From positions 396,372-460,371 of the forward strand of contig NZ_JAGGPR010000003.1 of assembly GCF_018613695.1 (NCBI RefSeq): 64,000 nucleotides of DNA. The letters are read 5' to 3'. The notes beneath the pieces were generated by a model. It worked only from the letters and a program-made list of their open reading frames with translations. It made no database searches and was not told where the DNA came from. Below are positions 36,202-44,440 of the stretch, piece by piece. Position 1 is the stretch's first letter; each line of letters begins with the position of its first letter. Made by a program: the position numbers and the translations under genes. Source of the DNA: Arthrobacter sp. ISL-95. Its GTDB lineage: Bacteria; Actinomycetota; Actinomycetes; Actinomycetales; Micrococcaceae.

Positions 36202-36260
36202 GTGAATCATGATTTGGGTCAGCGCGGAAGAGACCTAACGGAAAAACAGGAGGGAATTTG

Positions 36261-37367
36261 CTAGTCGCCGCGAGCAGCGCGCACAGGGCCGTCCGAAGAG
36301 CGTGCCACGAGCTGTGACGGCAGGACGTGCTTCTTCGGAGCAGAAGTATCGCCGTCGATCCTTGCGATGAGCTGCTGGGAGGCGACGGCGCCCATCTGGC
36401 GCATGGGTTGCTGGATCATGGACAACGGTGGTTCCATGACGGCCGCCCAGGGGCTGTCGTCAAAACCGATGAGGGAGACGTCCTTCAGCACGCGAAGGTT
36501 CTTGGCGCGCAAGGAATGAAGAGCCCCCACCGTCGCCTCAGTTTCCGTGGTGAAGATGGCAGTGGGCGGGTCCGCAAGGGCCAGCATTCCGCTGACAGCC
36601 CGCGTCGCCTGGCCCTCATTCTTAAGAACGTGGGTGATGAGCGCGGTGTCGAAAGGAATTCCCGCCTCTTCCAAGGCGTCGAGGTAACCTCTCAGCCGCT
36701 CCCCGTCACTCCACAGCGCCTCATCCAGGATGCTGTGCATTTGTTTCAAATCCGTCGCCGGACTCAGAGTTACGGGACCCCAAGCGAACGCTATCCGCCG
36801 GTGCCCATTTTGAATGAGCGAAGCCACGGCCGACCTTGCAGCTTCCCGGTTATCGATCACCACCGAGTCCGTCTCCAACTTGTCCACCAAACGGTCGATG
36901 AGAACTACAGGAGTCCCGCGATCAATAGCGTTGGAAAGATGTGAAACGTCGTCGCTTCGACCCGCGGCGGAAGCCACAACGAGTCCATCCACTTGCTTTG
37001 CCAGGAGCACCGCGATTGCATCCCGCTCCAGCTCAAGCTTCTCGTCGGTGCTCAGGATGATGGCATCATATCCGGCCGTTTTTGCGGTTTCCGAAATACC
37101 CTTGAGTACACCTGAGAAGAACGGGTTGGCCACATCCGCCAGCACGATTCCAAGAGTCTTGGTAACTCCCGTGGTCATGCTTCGCGCTAAAGTGTTCGGC
37201 TGATAGCCCAGTTTTTCGGCTGCCCGCATCACCTTGGCACGCGTGGCTTCACTGACCGATCCATAATTGCCGAGGGTTCGGGCAACCGTGGCCCTCCCCA
37301 CTCCGGCAGCTGCTGCTACTTCGGTGATGGTGGGGGCAGCCGGGTGGTTCTGATGATCCGTCGCCAT
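36261..37367 (-). CDS. LacI family regulator of the frl-like locus
   Basis: A 368-residue repressor with HTH (TITEVAAAAGVGRATVARTL) and hinge (VSEATRAKVMRAAEKLGYQP), then the sugar-binding core (KTLGIVLADVANPFFSGVLK and SLIGFDDSPWAAVMEPPLS). AAGGGGG precedes the ATG. It is encoded inside the cluster and two palindromes with core GATACCGGTATC flank it, one before the SIS gene and one before the binding-protein gene. The effector may be a phosphorylated or free Amadori sugar. Confidence 0.92.
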   Translation of the reverse strand: MATDHQNHPAAPTITEVAAAAGVGRATVARTLGNYGSVSEATRAKVMRAAEKLGYQPNTLARSMTTGVTKTLGIVLADVANPFFSGVLKGISETAKTAGYDAIILSTDEKLELERDAIAVLLAKQVDGLVVASAAGRSDDVSHLSNAIDRGTPVVLIDRLVDKLETDSVVIDNREAARSAVASLIQNGHRRIAFAWGPVTLSPATDLKQMHSILDEALWSDGERLRGYLDALEEAGIPFDTALITHVLKNEGQATRAVSGMLALADPPTAIFTTETEATVGALHSLRAKNLRVLKDVSLIGFDDSPWAAVMEPPLSMIQQPMRQMGAVASQQLIARIDGDTSAPKKHVLPSQLVARSSDGPVRAARGD

Positions 37368-37434
37368 CCGGCCCCCTTCAGTTGTGGAATCCGCGTCTGC
37401 GGTTCCTTCCGTTGATTTGTCTCTGCATCAGATC

Positions 37435-37491
37435 CTAGTAGCTCACCCGACGGCTAGTAGCTCCCTCGACGGCTAGTTGCTACCTCGACGG
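37435..37491. repeat. Three tandem copies of a 19-base unit across the kinase stop codon
   Basis: Units at 37435-37453, 37454-37472 and 37473-37491 with consensus CTAGTAGCTCCCTCGACGG; unit 1 differs at two positions and unit 3 at two. Each contains the rare CTAG. The stop of the frlD-like gene is the CTA of unit 2, so the repeat encodes its last residues and 3' boundary. Confidence 0.9.
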
Positions 37492-38344
37492 CCCGGCCGT
37501 AGCCGAAGGCACCCTCCACATAGCACTGCGCCGCGGCATACTCGGATCCTCGGGCCAACGCTCTCTGCAAAGCATCGGCCGGCGGCCTGGACGTTCGGCT
37601 CCAACCGGAGCCAAGCAAACTGACCACGAGTCCGGCCAGGAAGGCATCGCCGCAACCCATCGTGTCCGCAAACCTCCGCGGATCGGTAGGTGCCGCTGCC
37701 TGCGTGAGGAAGCGATCGCCGTCGTACATCACTGCCCCTGACTGGCCGCGCGTCCCCACCGCGAGCGAAACGCCCGACGCATGTACGCGCCTGAGGTCAT
37801 GCTCGACGGCGGTAAGCGTCATGTTTCCGCACGACAAGAGTGCCAGGTCCACATAGGGAGCCGTCTGCATCAAATAGGAATCTGTTCGACGTTCAGGCTC
37901 CGACGAGTAGTCGAAGCTGACCAAGGCCCCAGTGCTTCGGAGGGCAGGCAGCTGGCCCTCCGACGCAGAATAGACGCTCGAATGCACCAGATCGGCCGAG
38001 GCCAGGTACGTGAGGTGTTTCTCCTCCAACGTGAAGGGATCACTTGTGGTGACGCCCCCTTCATTCCATCCCAGGAAGACCCGGTCACCGTCCACTACCT
38101 TGATTTCAGTGACCCCGTTGAGGCCGTCGCGGATGATGCACTTGCTGGTGTCCACGTCCTCCGCATCAATGGCATCGCGGACAAAGGCGCCCAAGGGATC
38201 CGAGCCGAAAACGCCGAGATAAGCGGACTCGACGCCCAGCCGACGGGCAAATACCGCGACATTAACGCAGTTTCCCCCGGGGTACATCACTTTGCGGTCG
38301 AGAAAACGGTCCACAATGTTGTCCCCGAACCCGATTACTTTCAT
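37454..38344 (-). CDS. FrlD-like PfkB family fructosamine kinase
   Basis: A 296-residue PfkB-family sugar kinase. The start KVIGFGDNIVDRFLDRKVMY and PGGNCVNVAVFARRLGV resemble E. coli FrlD (a glycine pair then N-x-VNVAV), and the catalytic motif reads DTMGCGDAFLAG, with Cys where most have Ala. It would phosphorylate fructoselysine or another Amadori compound at C6. It lies 80 bases after the SIS gene, behind a strong hairpin. The stop sits in a 19-base tandem repeat. Confidence 0.8.
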   Translation of the reverse strand: MKVIGFGDNIVDRFLDRKVMYPGGNCVNVAVFARRLGVESAYLGVFGSDPLGAFVRDAIDAEDVDTSKCIIRDGLNGVTEIKVVDGDRVFLGWNEGGVTTSDPFTLEEKHLTYLASADLVHSSVYSASEGQLPALRSTGALVSFDYSSEPERRTDSYLMQTAPYVDLALLSCGNMTLTAVEHDLRRVHASGVSLAVGTRGQSGAVMYDGDRFLTQAAAPTDPRRFADTMGCGDAFLAGLVVSLLGSGWSRTSRPPADALQRALARGSEYAAAQCYVEGAFGYGRAVEVATSRRGSY

Positions 38345-38362
38345 GCTCTTCCTGTCTCGAAT

Positions 38363-38391
38363 CTGCGGGCCCGGCAGAGCCGGGCCCGCAG
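38363..38391 (-). terminator. Hairpin between the frlB-like and frlD-like genes
   Basis: Perfect 13-base arms CTGCGGGCCCGGC and GCCGGGCCCGCAG with a 3-base loop; no T-run on the transcript side. It may act as partial terminator or as an mRNA stabiliser for the SIS gene. Confidence 0.7.
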
Positions 38392-38424
38392 CGCGGCCTT
38401 ATGCCTTTGCGGGCGTGGTGTCGG

Positions 38425-39426
38425 TCAGTATTCGACCACCCGGTAGTAGCGGCGCAGATCCAGCGAGTGGTTGCGGACGCGCTCGAGGTGCTTGCTGAAC
38501 CTGTCGAGGACGGTGTCCAGAATCAGCGGGGACAGGAGTGCGCGGAAACGAGGGCTGACGCCCGGCAGTTCATAGTCCTTGCTGTCCAGCAAGGTGGTGT
38601 TCTTGTTGTAGTTTTCGGCGAACTTAGCCACGCGATCCATCAGCGGACGCGTCTCGTCCTCGCCTATCAGCAACATGAGGCTGGTGTCTTCCTCGATGAG
38701 TTCCAAGGAGCCGTGGAAGAACTCTGCACCGTGCACCCGCGTGGTCCGGAGCCACTGCATCTCTTCCAAGATGCACATGGAATAGAGGTAAGTCAGGCCC
38801 CACAGGTTTCCGGTGCCCACCAGGAAGTGGTAGTCAGCGTCCTTGTTCTTCTCGGCAAACGCTTCCGCCACTGATTCCGCTTGCCGTGCGACGCCCACCA
38901 AGCTTTCGGGGACGGTCTGGAGCTCGGCTGCCAGCTCTTCATACCCTTCAAATTCGCCCCGGGCGGCGAGCAGGCGGGTGCTCAAAAGAATCATGGGGAT
39001 GTCAAAGGGCCAGGTTTTGGGTTCGGTGACCAACGCGACATCGAGGGCTTTGGCGAACGGGCTATCTCCGAACCCTGTGAACCCGATGGTGTAGGCGCCC
39101 TTTGCCTTGGCGAACTCGATGGCCTCGATGACGTCTTCCGTGGTGCCTGACACGGAGGCGAAGACGGCCACCGAGCCGGGGCCGAACGTGGGATCCTCCG
39201 TCAGCATGAGTTCCTTGCCGATGGATGCGCGGACAGGGAGGGTGGAACGGGACCGGATGAAGTGCTCGTACGGGAGCATCGCGGCGTAGGTTCCGCCGGC
39301 GCCGATGAGGAACAGGTTGGTCAGTTCCCGCTGCTGGATGGAGTCAACCACCGATTCGATCTGACTCTGCAGGGCCAGTGCACTGCGGGTCTGCGTGAGG
39401 AATTCCTCTTCTTTGAAGCCAAGCAC
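38425..39426 (-). CDS. FrlB-like SIS-domain fructosamine-6-phosphate deglycase
   Basis: A 333-residue protein with two SIS domains (FLIGAGGTYAAMLPYEHF; VAVFASVSGTTEDVIEAIEF) and the FrlB-type C-terminal half: TRVHGAEFFHGSLELIEEDT, LLIGEDETRPLMDR and the terminal RRYYRVVEY, which parallels E. coli FrlB ending in RRYYGGLVEY. FrlB splits fructoselysine 6-phosphate into glucose 6-phosphate and lysine. The GTG start follows AAAGGA. It is the first gene of the locus and has a LacI palindrome in its leader. Confidence 0.82.
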   Translation of the reverse strand: MLGFKEEEFLTQTRSALALQSQIESVVDSIQQRELTNLFLIGAGGTYAAMLPYEHFIRSRSTLPVRASIGKELMLTEDPTFGPGSVAVFASVSGTTEDVIEAIEFAKAKGAYTIGFTGFGDSPFAKALDVALVTEPKTWPFDIPMILLSTRLLAARGEFEGYEELAAELQTVPESLVGVARQAESVAEAFAEKNKDADYHFLVGTGNLWGLTYLYSMCILEEMQWLRTTRVHGAEFFHGSLELIEEDTSLMLLIGEDETRPLMDRVAKFAENYNKNTTLLDSKDYELPGVSPRFRALLSPLILDTVLDRFSKHLERVRNHSLDLRRYYRVVEY

Positions 39427-39467
39427 GGATGGTCCTTTCGAATGACAACTTTGGGGTGTTGGAACAA

Positions 39468-39485
39468 GTTGATACCGGTATCAAC
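39468..39485. promoter_or_regulatory. frl-locus LacI operator 1 (before the SIS gene)
   Basis: GTTGATACCGGTATCAAC is a perfect 18-base palindrome, 42 bases before the start codon and just after the predicted transcription start. Confidence 0.8.
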
Positions 39486-39496
39486 CTGTGCTCATC

Positions 39497-39525
39497 ATGG
39501 TGTCATGGCGAATTGAACGCGTCAA
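39497..39525 (-). promoter_or_regulatory. Predicted promoter of the frlB-like gene
   Basis: On the minus strand TTGACG (39525-39520) and CACCAT (39502-39497) are 17 bases apart. The start point would fall about 39490, right before the operator. The -10 is weak. Confidence 0.4.
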
Positions 39526-39581
39526 TAGCTTTTTTATTGGAAGGTTTTACGTACCGTTCCTGTTGCCCATGCGCGCGTGAG

Positions 39582-40232
39582 CTACCGCGGGGGTTCTCCA
39601 TCGGAAGAGTGTTCGTAGCCTGCGGGGCCATGCGTCCGGGCGTGGGCCAACAGGGCGCTGGCAGTCCATCGCATCGAGGCAGTCGCCTCTTGGCGGCTTA
39701 GACCGCCAATATCGGTAAGCCAGACCAGAGACTCGATGCCAATGGCGCTTCGGACCGCCAAGGCCAACTTGCGAATCTCGGTCGCCGCCATGGTCCCTTG
39801 AAGCGGCGACAAGGCTTCGGTGATCCAGGGGATGGCTCGTCCCTGGCGGAGGGGAAGACCGTTGTCTTCATTTCTGGTTGGCTCCAGCGAAAGCCTCAGC
39901 ATGGTGCGCTGTTGCGATTCGGTCTCGACGACGATTCTGATGAACTCACAGACCACGGCGTCAAGTCGTTCTGCTACGTCTTGCGGTTCCGGCGTTGGCA
40001 AGAGCGATGTCCGGGCGGTTTCGGGGTGCGCGGCGGCCAGAAGTTCCCGCTGGCTCGGAAAGTACCGGTAGGCGGTACTCCGCGCGATCCCGGCGGCCTG
40101 CGCTGCGTCATCGACTGTAGGCGAAATTCCAGATCCAACGAGGGTTCGGGCAGCATCAACAAGGGCGTCCAGTGTGCGCCGCTTCTGCCCCGTCCGTCCG
40201 ACCTCGATATAACCCCTTGACATGCCACTCAT
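39582..40232 (-). CDS. TetR family regulator
   Basis: A 216-residue TetR protein: HTH at about residues 38-60 (TVDDAAQAAGIARSTAYRYF) and a variable ligand domain with IESLVWLTDIGGLSRQEA. Start ATG 40232, or 40223 three codons later. It diverges from a cupin gene; two inverted repeats lie in the shared region, one overlapping its own start codon. Likely a local repressor of the cupin gene. Confidence 0.88.
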   Translation of the reverse strand: MSGMSRGYIEVGRTGQKRRTLDALVDAARTLVGSGISPTVDDAAQAAGIARSTAYRYFPSQRELLAAAHPETARTSLLPTPEPQDVAERLDAVVCEFIRIVVETESQQRTMLRLSLEPTRNEDNGLPLRQGRAIPWITEALSPLQGTMAATEIRKLALAVRSAIGIESLVWLTDIGGLSRQEATASMRWTASALLAHARTHGPAGYEHSSDGEPPR

Positions 40233-40243
40233 GGTACATGAGT
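40227..40243. promoter_or_regulatory. Inverted repeat at the TetR start
   Basis: ACTCATG-GTA-CATGAGT, perfect 7-base arms. Covers the first TetR ATG. Confidence 0.55.
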
Positions 40244-40247
40244 CTTG

Positions 40248-40269
40248 TTATGGGACATAAGTCCCATAA
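40248..40269. promoter_or_regulatory. Inverted repeat in the TetR/cupin divergent promoter
   Basis: TTATGGGAC-ATAA-GTCCCATAA, perfect 9-base arms, typical size for a TetR operator, 30 bases before the cupin ATG. Confidence 0.65.
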
Positions 40270-40298
40270 GTCTTCTACTACGCATCGAGGCGAACATT

Positions 40299-40799
40299 AT
40301 GGAGACGAACAAGACCGCAGCAGCTATCGTCCGGCAGCCAGGAGAAGGAGCGCGGCGCTGGTTCTTCGGTGGAGGAGTGCACACTTGGAAGGCGACCGAG
40401 GATGAGACCGGTGGGGCATTCCTTCTCTTTGAGGATGAGATGACCCTGAACAAGGTCACGCCTCTGCACACCCATCCAGAGTCCGACGAAACCATGTATG
40501 TCCTGTCGGGGGAAATCCTGATGCACATGGACGGAACGGAGTACCAGGTCCCTGCTGGCGGTGTAACGATTGCACTGCGCGGAGTTCCCCACGCGTTCAA
40601 AGTCCTTCAGGACGGAACCCGCGTTCTATGTCTTCACACCCCAGGGAGCGCTCAGGCCTTCTACGACGGTGCCAGCGAGTCGCTCGGGCCCGACGGAGAG
40701 GGAGGGGATGTGGATTTCGACCTGATTCGCGAGTCTGGCAGGGTCAACGGCGGTATCCAGATCATCGGACCGCCGCCGTTTACCGACACTTCGACCTGA
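40299..40799 (+). CDS. Cupin-domain protein
   Basis: A 166-residue single-domain cupin. Motif 1 is PLHTHPESDETMYVLSGE and motif 2 PAGGVTIALRGVPHAF, with the usual His/His/Glu/His metal ligands. Might be a small dioxygenase, isomerase or sensor; no specific match. It is divergent from the TetR gene and separated from the transporter that follows by 355 bases. Confidence 0.87.
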   Translation: METNKTAAAIVRQPGEGARRWFFGGGVHTWKATEDETGGAFLLFEDEMTLNKVTPLHTHPESDETMYVLSGEILMHMDGTEYQVPAGGVTIALRGVPHAFKVLQDGTRVLCLHTPGSAQAFYDGASESLGPDGEGGDVDFDLIRESGRVNGGIQIIGPPPFTDTST

Positions 40800-40858
40800 G
40801 ACCAACTCAGCAGCCCTCAACCACTCCGGTTTGAGAAAACAAATTACTTGTCGTGCTC

Positions 40859-40887
40859 TTGACCGGGACGTATCGGACCCTTAGAGT
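40859..40887 (+). promoter_or_regulatory. Sigma-70 promoter upstream of the MFS transporter
   Basis: TTGACC (40859-40864), 17 bases, TAGAGT (40882-40887). The ATG at 40896 is eight bases further on, so the transcript could start on that codon; otherwise it leaves a leader of about 260 bases before the transporter gene. Confidence 0.6.
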
Positions 40888-40895
40888 ACTGATAT

Positions 40896-41132
40896 ATGAG
40901 TTATATGTCACACCTCGCTGACCCCGACTCCAGGTTTGAGCTCGATGGATCGGCGGGGGCCCGGGAATCCCGGACAGCAGTGATACATGACGACGCCGAA
41001 AACAGTTCGCGAATTCTGCGTGACATATCGGTTGGCATCGAGCCACTCGGCATCGTCCACCGGCGGCTAAGGGCTGCGGCTGTCCGGCCGTCTATGAAAC
41101 GGCGCTCTGGTGCCGTCAGCGGTCTGCGCTGA
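40896..41132 (+). CDS. Possible leaderless 78-residue leader ORF
   Basis: An ATG frame that begins eight bases after a good -10 box and ends 22 bases before the transporter ATG. It has no recognised family and its third-position GC is lower than that of neighbours, so it could be a spurious frame or a degenerate remnant. The placement is the only argument for it. The 355-base cupin-transporter gap holds nothing else I can support. Confidence 0.3.
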   Translation: MSYMSHLADPDSRFELDGSAGARESRTAVIHDDAENSSRILRDISVGIEPLGIVHRRLRAAAVRPSMKRRSGAVSGLR

Positions 41133-41154
41133 AGCCAGAAGGGAACAAACCTCA

Positions 41155-42567
41155 ATGATCCATCCGACCAGGACGACGGCCTCCGTCGACACCTCCATAT
41201 CAAAAGAGACCAGCTCCAAGTTCAAACGCCTCTTCATGGTGCGGCTTGTCGCTGTCTTCATCGGTGGAATGTTCCTTGACGGCTACATCCTCGGAATCAT
41301 CGGCCCCATCACCGGACCCATGCGGTCAGAGCTTCAGCTCGACGCACTATCTCTGGGCATGATCGCTGCGGGTCCACTGGTTGGTATCTTCGTCGGCTCC
41401 CCGCTGGCCGGCTGGGCTACTGACAAGTTCGGACGTAAGCCCATGTTTCTCGTGGACATGGGCCTGTTCCTGGTCGCCTCAGGGGCCCAGTTCTTCGTAA
41501 CCTCCGGAGACGGGGCCGTGATCCAGCTGGCCGCCATCCGGTTCTTCATGGGCGTCGCGATCGGCGGCGAGTACTCAATCGGTGGGCCATTGCTATCAGA
41601 GTTCTCCCCTCCAAAACTCCGCGGGCGATTGCTCGGGCTGACTCTGATCGCTTGGTACGTCGGTTTCATGGTGGCATTCATCATCGGCACGCTCCTGCAC
41701 GACGCCTGCACCCCATGGCGCCTCGTAATCGGCACGAGCACGATACTGGCATTCGTCCTGTTCCTCGCCCGTTTGGGCCTCCCCGAATCGCCGAGCTGGC
41801 TCATTACGAAGGGACGGCATGAGGAAGCACTAGCGATTGCACGCCGATACGTCGAATCGCCCCAGATGCACAAGAGCATCACCGAGGAGATGGATCTGAG
41901 GATGATCCAGGAGGCCCAGGCCGCGCAGAGTAGGACCAAAATCAAGGGCGCCTCCTTTGGAATGCTGTTCTCGAGGCAGTACTGGCGCACCACCCTCTTC
42001 ACCTCAGGTTTTTGGTTCTGCGCGGTCACTCCGTACTTCGCGATCGCGACCTTCGCCGACGAAGTGCTCAAGCAATTCGGCTTCGGCGGCGGCTGGGCCG
42101 GTGGAGTCGGCCTGTCCGCACTGGCGGCCGCGGGTGTTGTCGCCACCGTACTTCTGATTGACAAGCTCGGCCGCCGAATCCTCACCGTGCCCGGGCAGTG
42201 GCTTTGCGCGGGCATCCTGCTAATCATCGGAGTCTGGGCGGACGCACCAGCGATCTTGGTGCTCGTCCTGTTTCTCGCATTCTCCTTCTTCAATGCCGGC
42301 TACACCACCATGACCCAGGTCTATCCGGCCGAGGTATTCCCCGGCCACCTGCGCGGCATCGGCATGGGCTTCGCCGCGGCCTTCAGCCGCGTCGGAGCCG
42401 CACTCGGCACCTTCGCCCTGCCATGGGCGATCAGCAACATCGGTATGGGCCCAAGCATGGTCGTAGCCGCCGGCGTAGCACTACTCGGCGCAGTCCTCTC
42501 ACAATGGCTCGCGCCTGAGACGAAGGGGCGCACCCTCGCCGAGATCTCAGCAAACTTCTCCCACTAA
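41155..42567 (+). CDS. MFS transporter, sugar/aromatic-acid porter type
   Basis: A 470-residue major facilitator with 12 membrane helices. Family marks are DKFGRKPMF between helices 2 and 3, FFMGVAIGGEYSIGGPLLSE in helices 4-5, PESPSWLITKGRHEEALAIA after helix 6 and DKLGRRI in the second half. It would move a small organic solute with protons. The start follows GAAGGGAAC. Whether the cupin and TetR belong to the same pathway is not certain. Substrate unknown. Confidence 0.9.
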   Translation: MIHPTRTTASVDTSISKETSSKFKRLFMVRLVAVFIGGMFLDGYILGIIGPITGPMRSELQLDALSLGMIAAGPLVGIFVGSPLAGWATDKFGRKPMFLVDMGLFLVASGAQFFVTSGDGAVIQLAAIRFFMGVAIGGEYSIGGPLLSEFSPPKLRGRLLGLTLIAWYVGFMVAFIIGTLLHDACTPWRLVIGTSTILAFVLFLARLGLPESPSWLITKGRHEEALAIARRYVESPQMHKSITEEMDLRMIQEAQAAQSRTKIKGASFGMLFSRQYWRTTLFTSGFWFCAVTPYFAIATFADEVLKQFGFGGGWAGGVGLSALAAAGVVATVLLIDKLGRRILTVPGQWLCAGILLIIGVWADAPAILVLVLFLAFSFFNAGYTTMTQVYPAEVFPGHLRGIGMGFAAAFSRVGAALGTFALPWAISNIGMGPSMVVAAGVALLGAVLSQWLAPETKGRTLAEISANFSH

Positions 42568-42693
42568 CACCGGGATGGCACGGTGACTTCCAGTCAGAGC
42601 CGAGAGCCATCATCCTGCCCTGGTTGCGGAAGGCGTCGCCTAAAGCGCTATGACGTCCGGATACGCAGTTAGGATCTTCTGAAGCGTCACAGT

Positions 42694-42760
42694 TTCTTCC
42701 CGCCACTTCAGTTCTTCCCACTACTTCAGGAGATGGCGGACTGACTTCAGGAGAGGGCGG
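42694..42760. repeat. Overlapping short degenerate tandem repeats
   Basis: Two 18-base copies of TTCTTCCCGCCACTTCAG (42694-42711, 42712-42729, two differences) run into two 17-base copies of ACTTCAGGAGATGGCGG (42723-42739, 42744-42760, one difference). They lie between the transporter and tRNA-Phe. Possible debris of a mobile element; no transposase is present. Confidence 0.65.
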
Positions 42761-42819
42761 CCGGCGCCAACCACGTTAAAGAAGAAAAGCACCAGTTCCG
42801 AAGAACTGATGCTTCCCAG

Positions 42820-42895
42820 TGGTGGCTCCGACCGGCGTCGATCCGGTGACCTTTCGATTTTCAGTCGAACGCTCTACCAACTGAGCTACAGAGCC
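42820..42895 (-). tRNA. tRNA-Phe (GAA)
   Basis: Minus strand: acceptor GGCTCTG pairs with CGGAGCC, D-arm GCTC/GAGC, anticodon loop CTGAAAA giving GAA, T-arm CCGG/CCGG and an encoded CCA. Confidence 0.95.
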
Positions 42896-42941
42896 TAGGT
42901 GACATGTCACCTTGAGAACCGAATTACTTCGGCGCTCAGAG

Positions 42942-43015
42942 CGACCCTGACGGGACTTGAACCCGCGACCTCCGCCGTGACAGGGCGGCGCGCTAACCAA
43001 CTGCGCTACAGGGCC
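42942..43015 (-). tRNA. tRNA-Asp (GTC)
   Basis: Minus strand: acceptor GGCCCTG with CAGGGTC, discriminator G, anticodon loop CTGTCAC giving GTC, T-loop TTCAAGT. CCA is not encoded. Confidence 0.95.
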
Positions 43016-43099
43016 TTGCGTTTGCAGTATCTCTACCGCGTTTTTTTCAAGGCTTCTAGCTTACCAGACTTTATTCATCCGGTTTACCACTTCCTTGCG

Positions 43100-43172
43100 T
43101 ACCCCCAACGGGATTCGAACCCGTGCCGCCGCCGTGAAAGGGCGGTGTCCTAGGCCGCTAGACGATGGGGGC
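43100..43172 (-). tRNA. tRNA-Glu (TTC)
   Basis: Minus strand: acceptor GCCCCCA with TGGGGGT, anticodon loop TTTCACG region giving TTC, T-loop TTCGAAT. CCA is not encoded. It leads the Glu-Asp-Phe tRNA run. Confidence 0.95.
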
Positions 43173-43486
43173 CTGAACTCAATTCGGATTTCGCAAAGAA
43201 AAGGGACGCTTTACGCGTTCTTTCCGTGTCTCGCTCGTCCGAACTGGACTCTAAAACTTTAGAGCATAGATGGCGATATTCCCAAATCGAGGGTTGCGTA
43301 GTGTCCCGGGCCACAGAAGCGATGGCCGCCGAGGGGCGGGATCTCAAGGGAAGAAGCACCCAAAGGGTCGAGAGGCCACCCCTCAGCGGGCGTCCAGGAG
43401 GCCAGCACTGAACATTGGCAGGATCTTGTCCTGACGCGTCCGAAAACCGCCAGCCGCCCCGGCTGCATGCCGGATAGATTTGCCCT
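43173..43486. other. Gene-free stretch upstream of the tRNA run
   Basis: No supported gene in 314 bases. It must carry the tRNA-Glu promoter on the minus strand and the EamA promoter at its other end. A perfect 7-base-arm palindrome CTCTAAA-AC-TTTAGAG is at 43249-43264; its role is unknown. Confidence 0.5.
43475..43480 (+). promoter_or_regulatory. Leaderless -10 box TAGATT
   Basis: Six bases before the ATG of the EamA gene at 43487. Confidence 0.55.
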
Positions 43487-44440
43487 ATGACAACCACCAC
43501 CCCGGCCGAACCCGGCCACCCCTCCCCGGACTCGTCCCCGCGCACCACCCCCGCGCCGGGAGCAGCCATCAGCAAACTCGGCATCGCCGCCGTCATCATC
43601 ACGGTGGTCCTGTGGGCTTCGGCCTTCGTGGGCATCCGTGCAGTGGGCCCAAGCTTCTCCCCCGGTTCCTTGACGCTCGGACGGTTGGCGGTTGCCGCCG
43701 TCGTGCTTGGAATCGTGGTGCTGCCAACGTTGAAGGTCTGGCCGAGCGGACGGGAATGGCTACCGATCGTGGCCTACGGAGTGATGTGGTTCGGCGGCTA
43801 CAACGTGGCGCTGAACGCCGCGGAACACATGCTCGACGCCGGCACCAGCGCCATGCTGATCAACGTCTCCCCGATCCTCATCGCCATTCTTGCCGGAATC
43901 TTCCTCAAGGAGGGCTTCCCGCGCTGGCTGCTGATCGGCAGCGGTGTGGCCTTCTGCGGCGTCGCAATGATTGCGTTGGGTTCCGGACAGCGCTCGACGG
44001 CGGACGTGGCCGGTGTGCTGTTGTGCTTGCTTGCCGCTGTGCTCGCCTCGGTGAGCGCGATTTTGCAGAAACCCGTGCTCCGGAAGTTCTCGGCAGGGCA
44101 GGCGACCTGGTTCGGCATCATGGTGGGCGCGATCTGCTGCCTGCCATGGACGGGGCAGCTGATCTCCGAAGTCCAGGCGGCGCCGCTCCCCGCGACACTG
44201 GGACTGGTGTATTTGGGCATCTTCCCCACGGCCATCGCTTTCACCACGTGGGCGTATGCGCTATCCCTGATCTCGGCCGGAAAGCTGGCCGCCACCACAT
44301 ACCTTGTCCCGGGCACCACCATTTTGATTTCGTGGGCTGTCCTCCAAGAGGTGCCCACCATTTGGGGATTGATCGGCGGCGTAATCTGCCTGATCGGCGT
44401 CGGATTGACACGGCGCCGGACCCGCCAGCCCCGCAGCTAG
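43487..44440 (+). CDS. EamA/DMT family transporter
   Basis: A 317-residue drug/metabolite transporter with a polar Pro-rich N-terminus of about 30 residues and ten helices as two EamA repeats (VLWASAFVGIRAVGPSFSPG; AVLASVSAILQKPVLRKF). Members export amino acids or other metabolites. No ribosome site; a TAGATT box six bases upstream supports leaderless translation. The stop shares a CTAG with the convergent kinase gene. Confidence 0.9.
   Translation: MTTTTPAEPGHPSPDSSPRTTPAPGAAISKLGIAAVIITVVLWASAFVGIRAVGPSFSPGSLTLGRLAVAAVVLGIVVLPTLKVWPSGREWLPIVAYGVMWFGGYNVALNAAEHMLDAGTSAMLINVSPILIAILAGIFLKEGFPRWLLIGSGVAFCGVAMIALGSGQRSTADVAGVLLCLLAAVLASVSAILQKPVLRKFSAGQATWFGIMVGAICCLPWTGQLISEVQAAPLPATLGLVYLGIFPTAIAFTTWAYALSLISAGKLAATTYLVPGTTILISWAVLQEVPTIWGLIGGVICLIGVGLTRRRTRQPRS

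Noticed and set aside
39582..42567. Genomic island inserted at the tRNA genes
   Set aside because: No integrase, no duplicated tRNA 3' end and no strong shift in base composition were seen.
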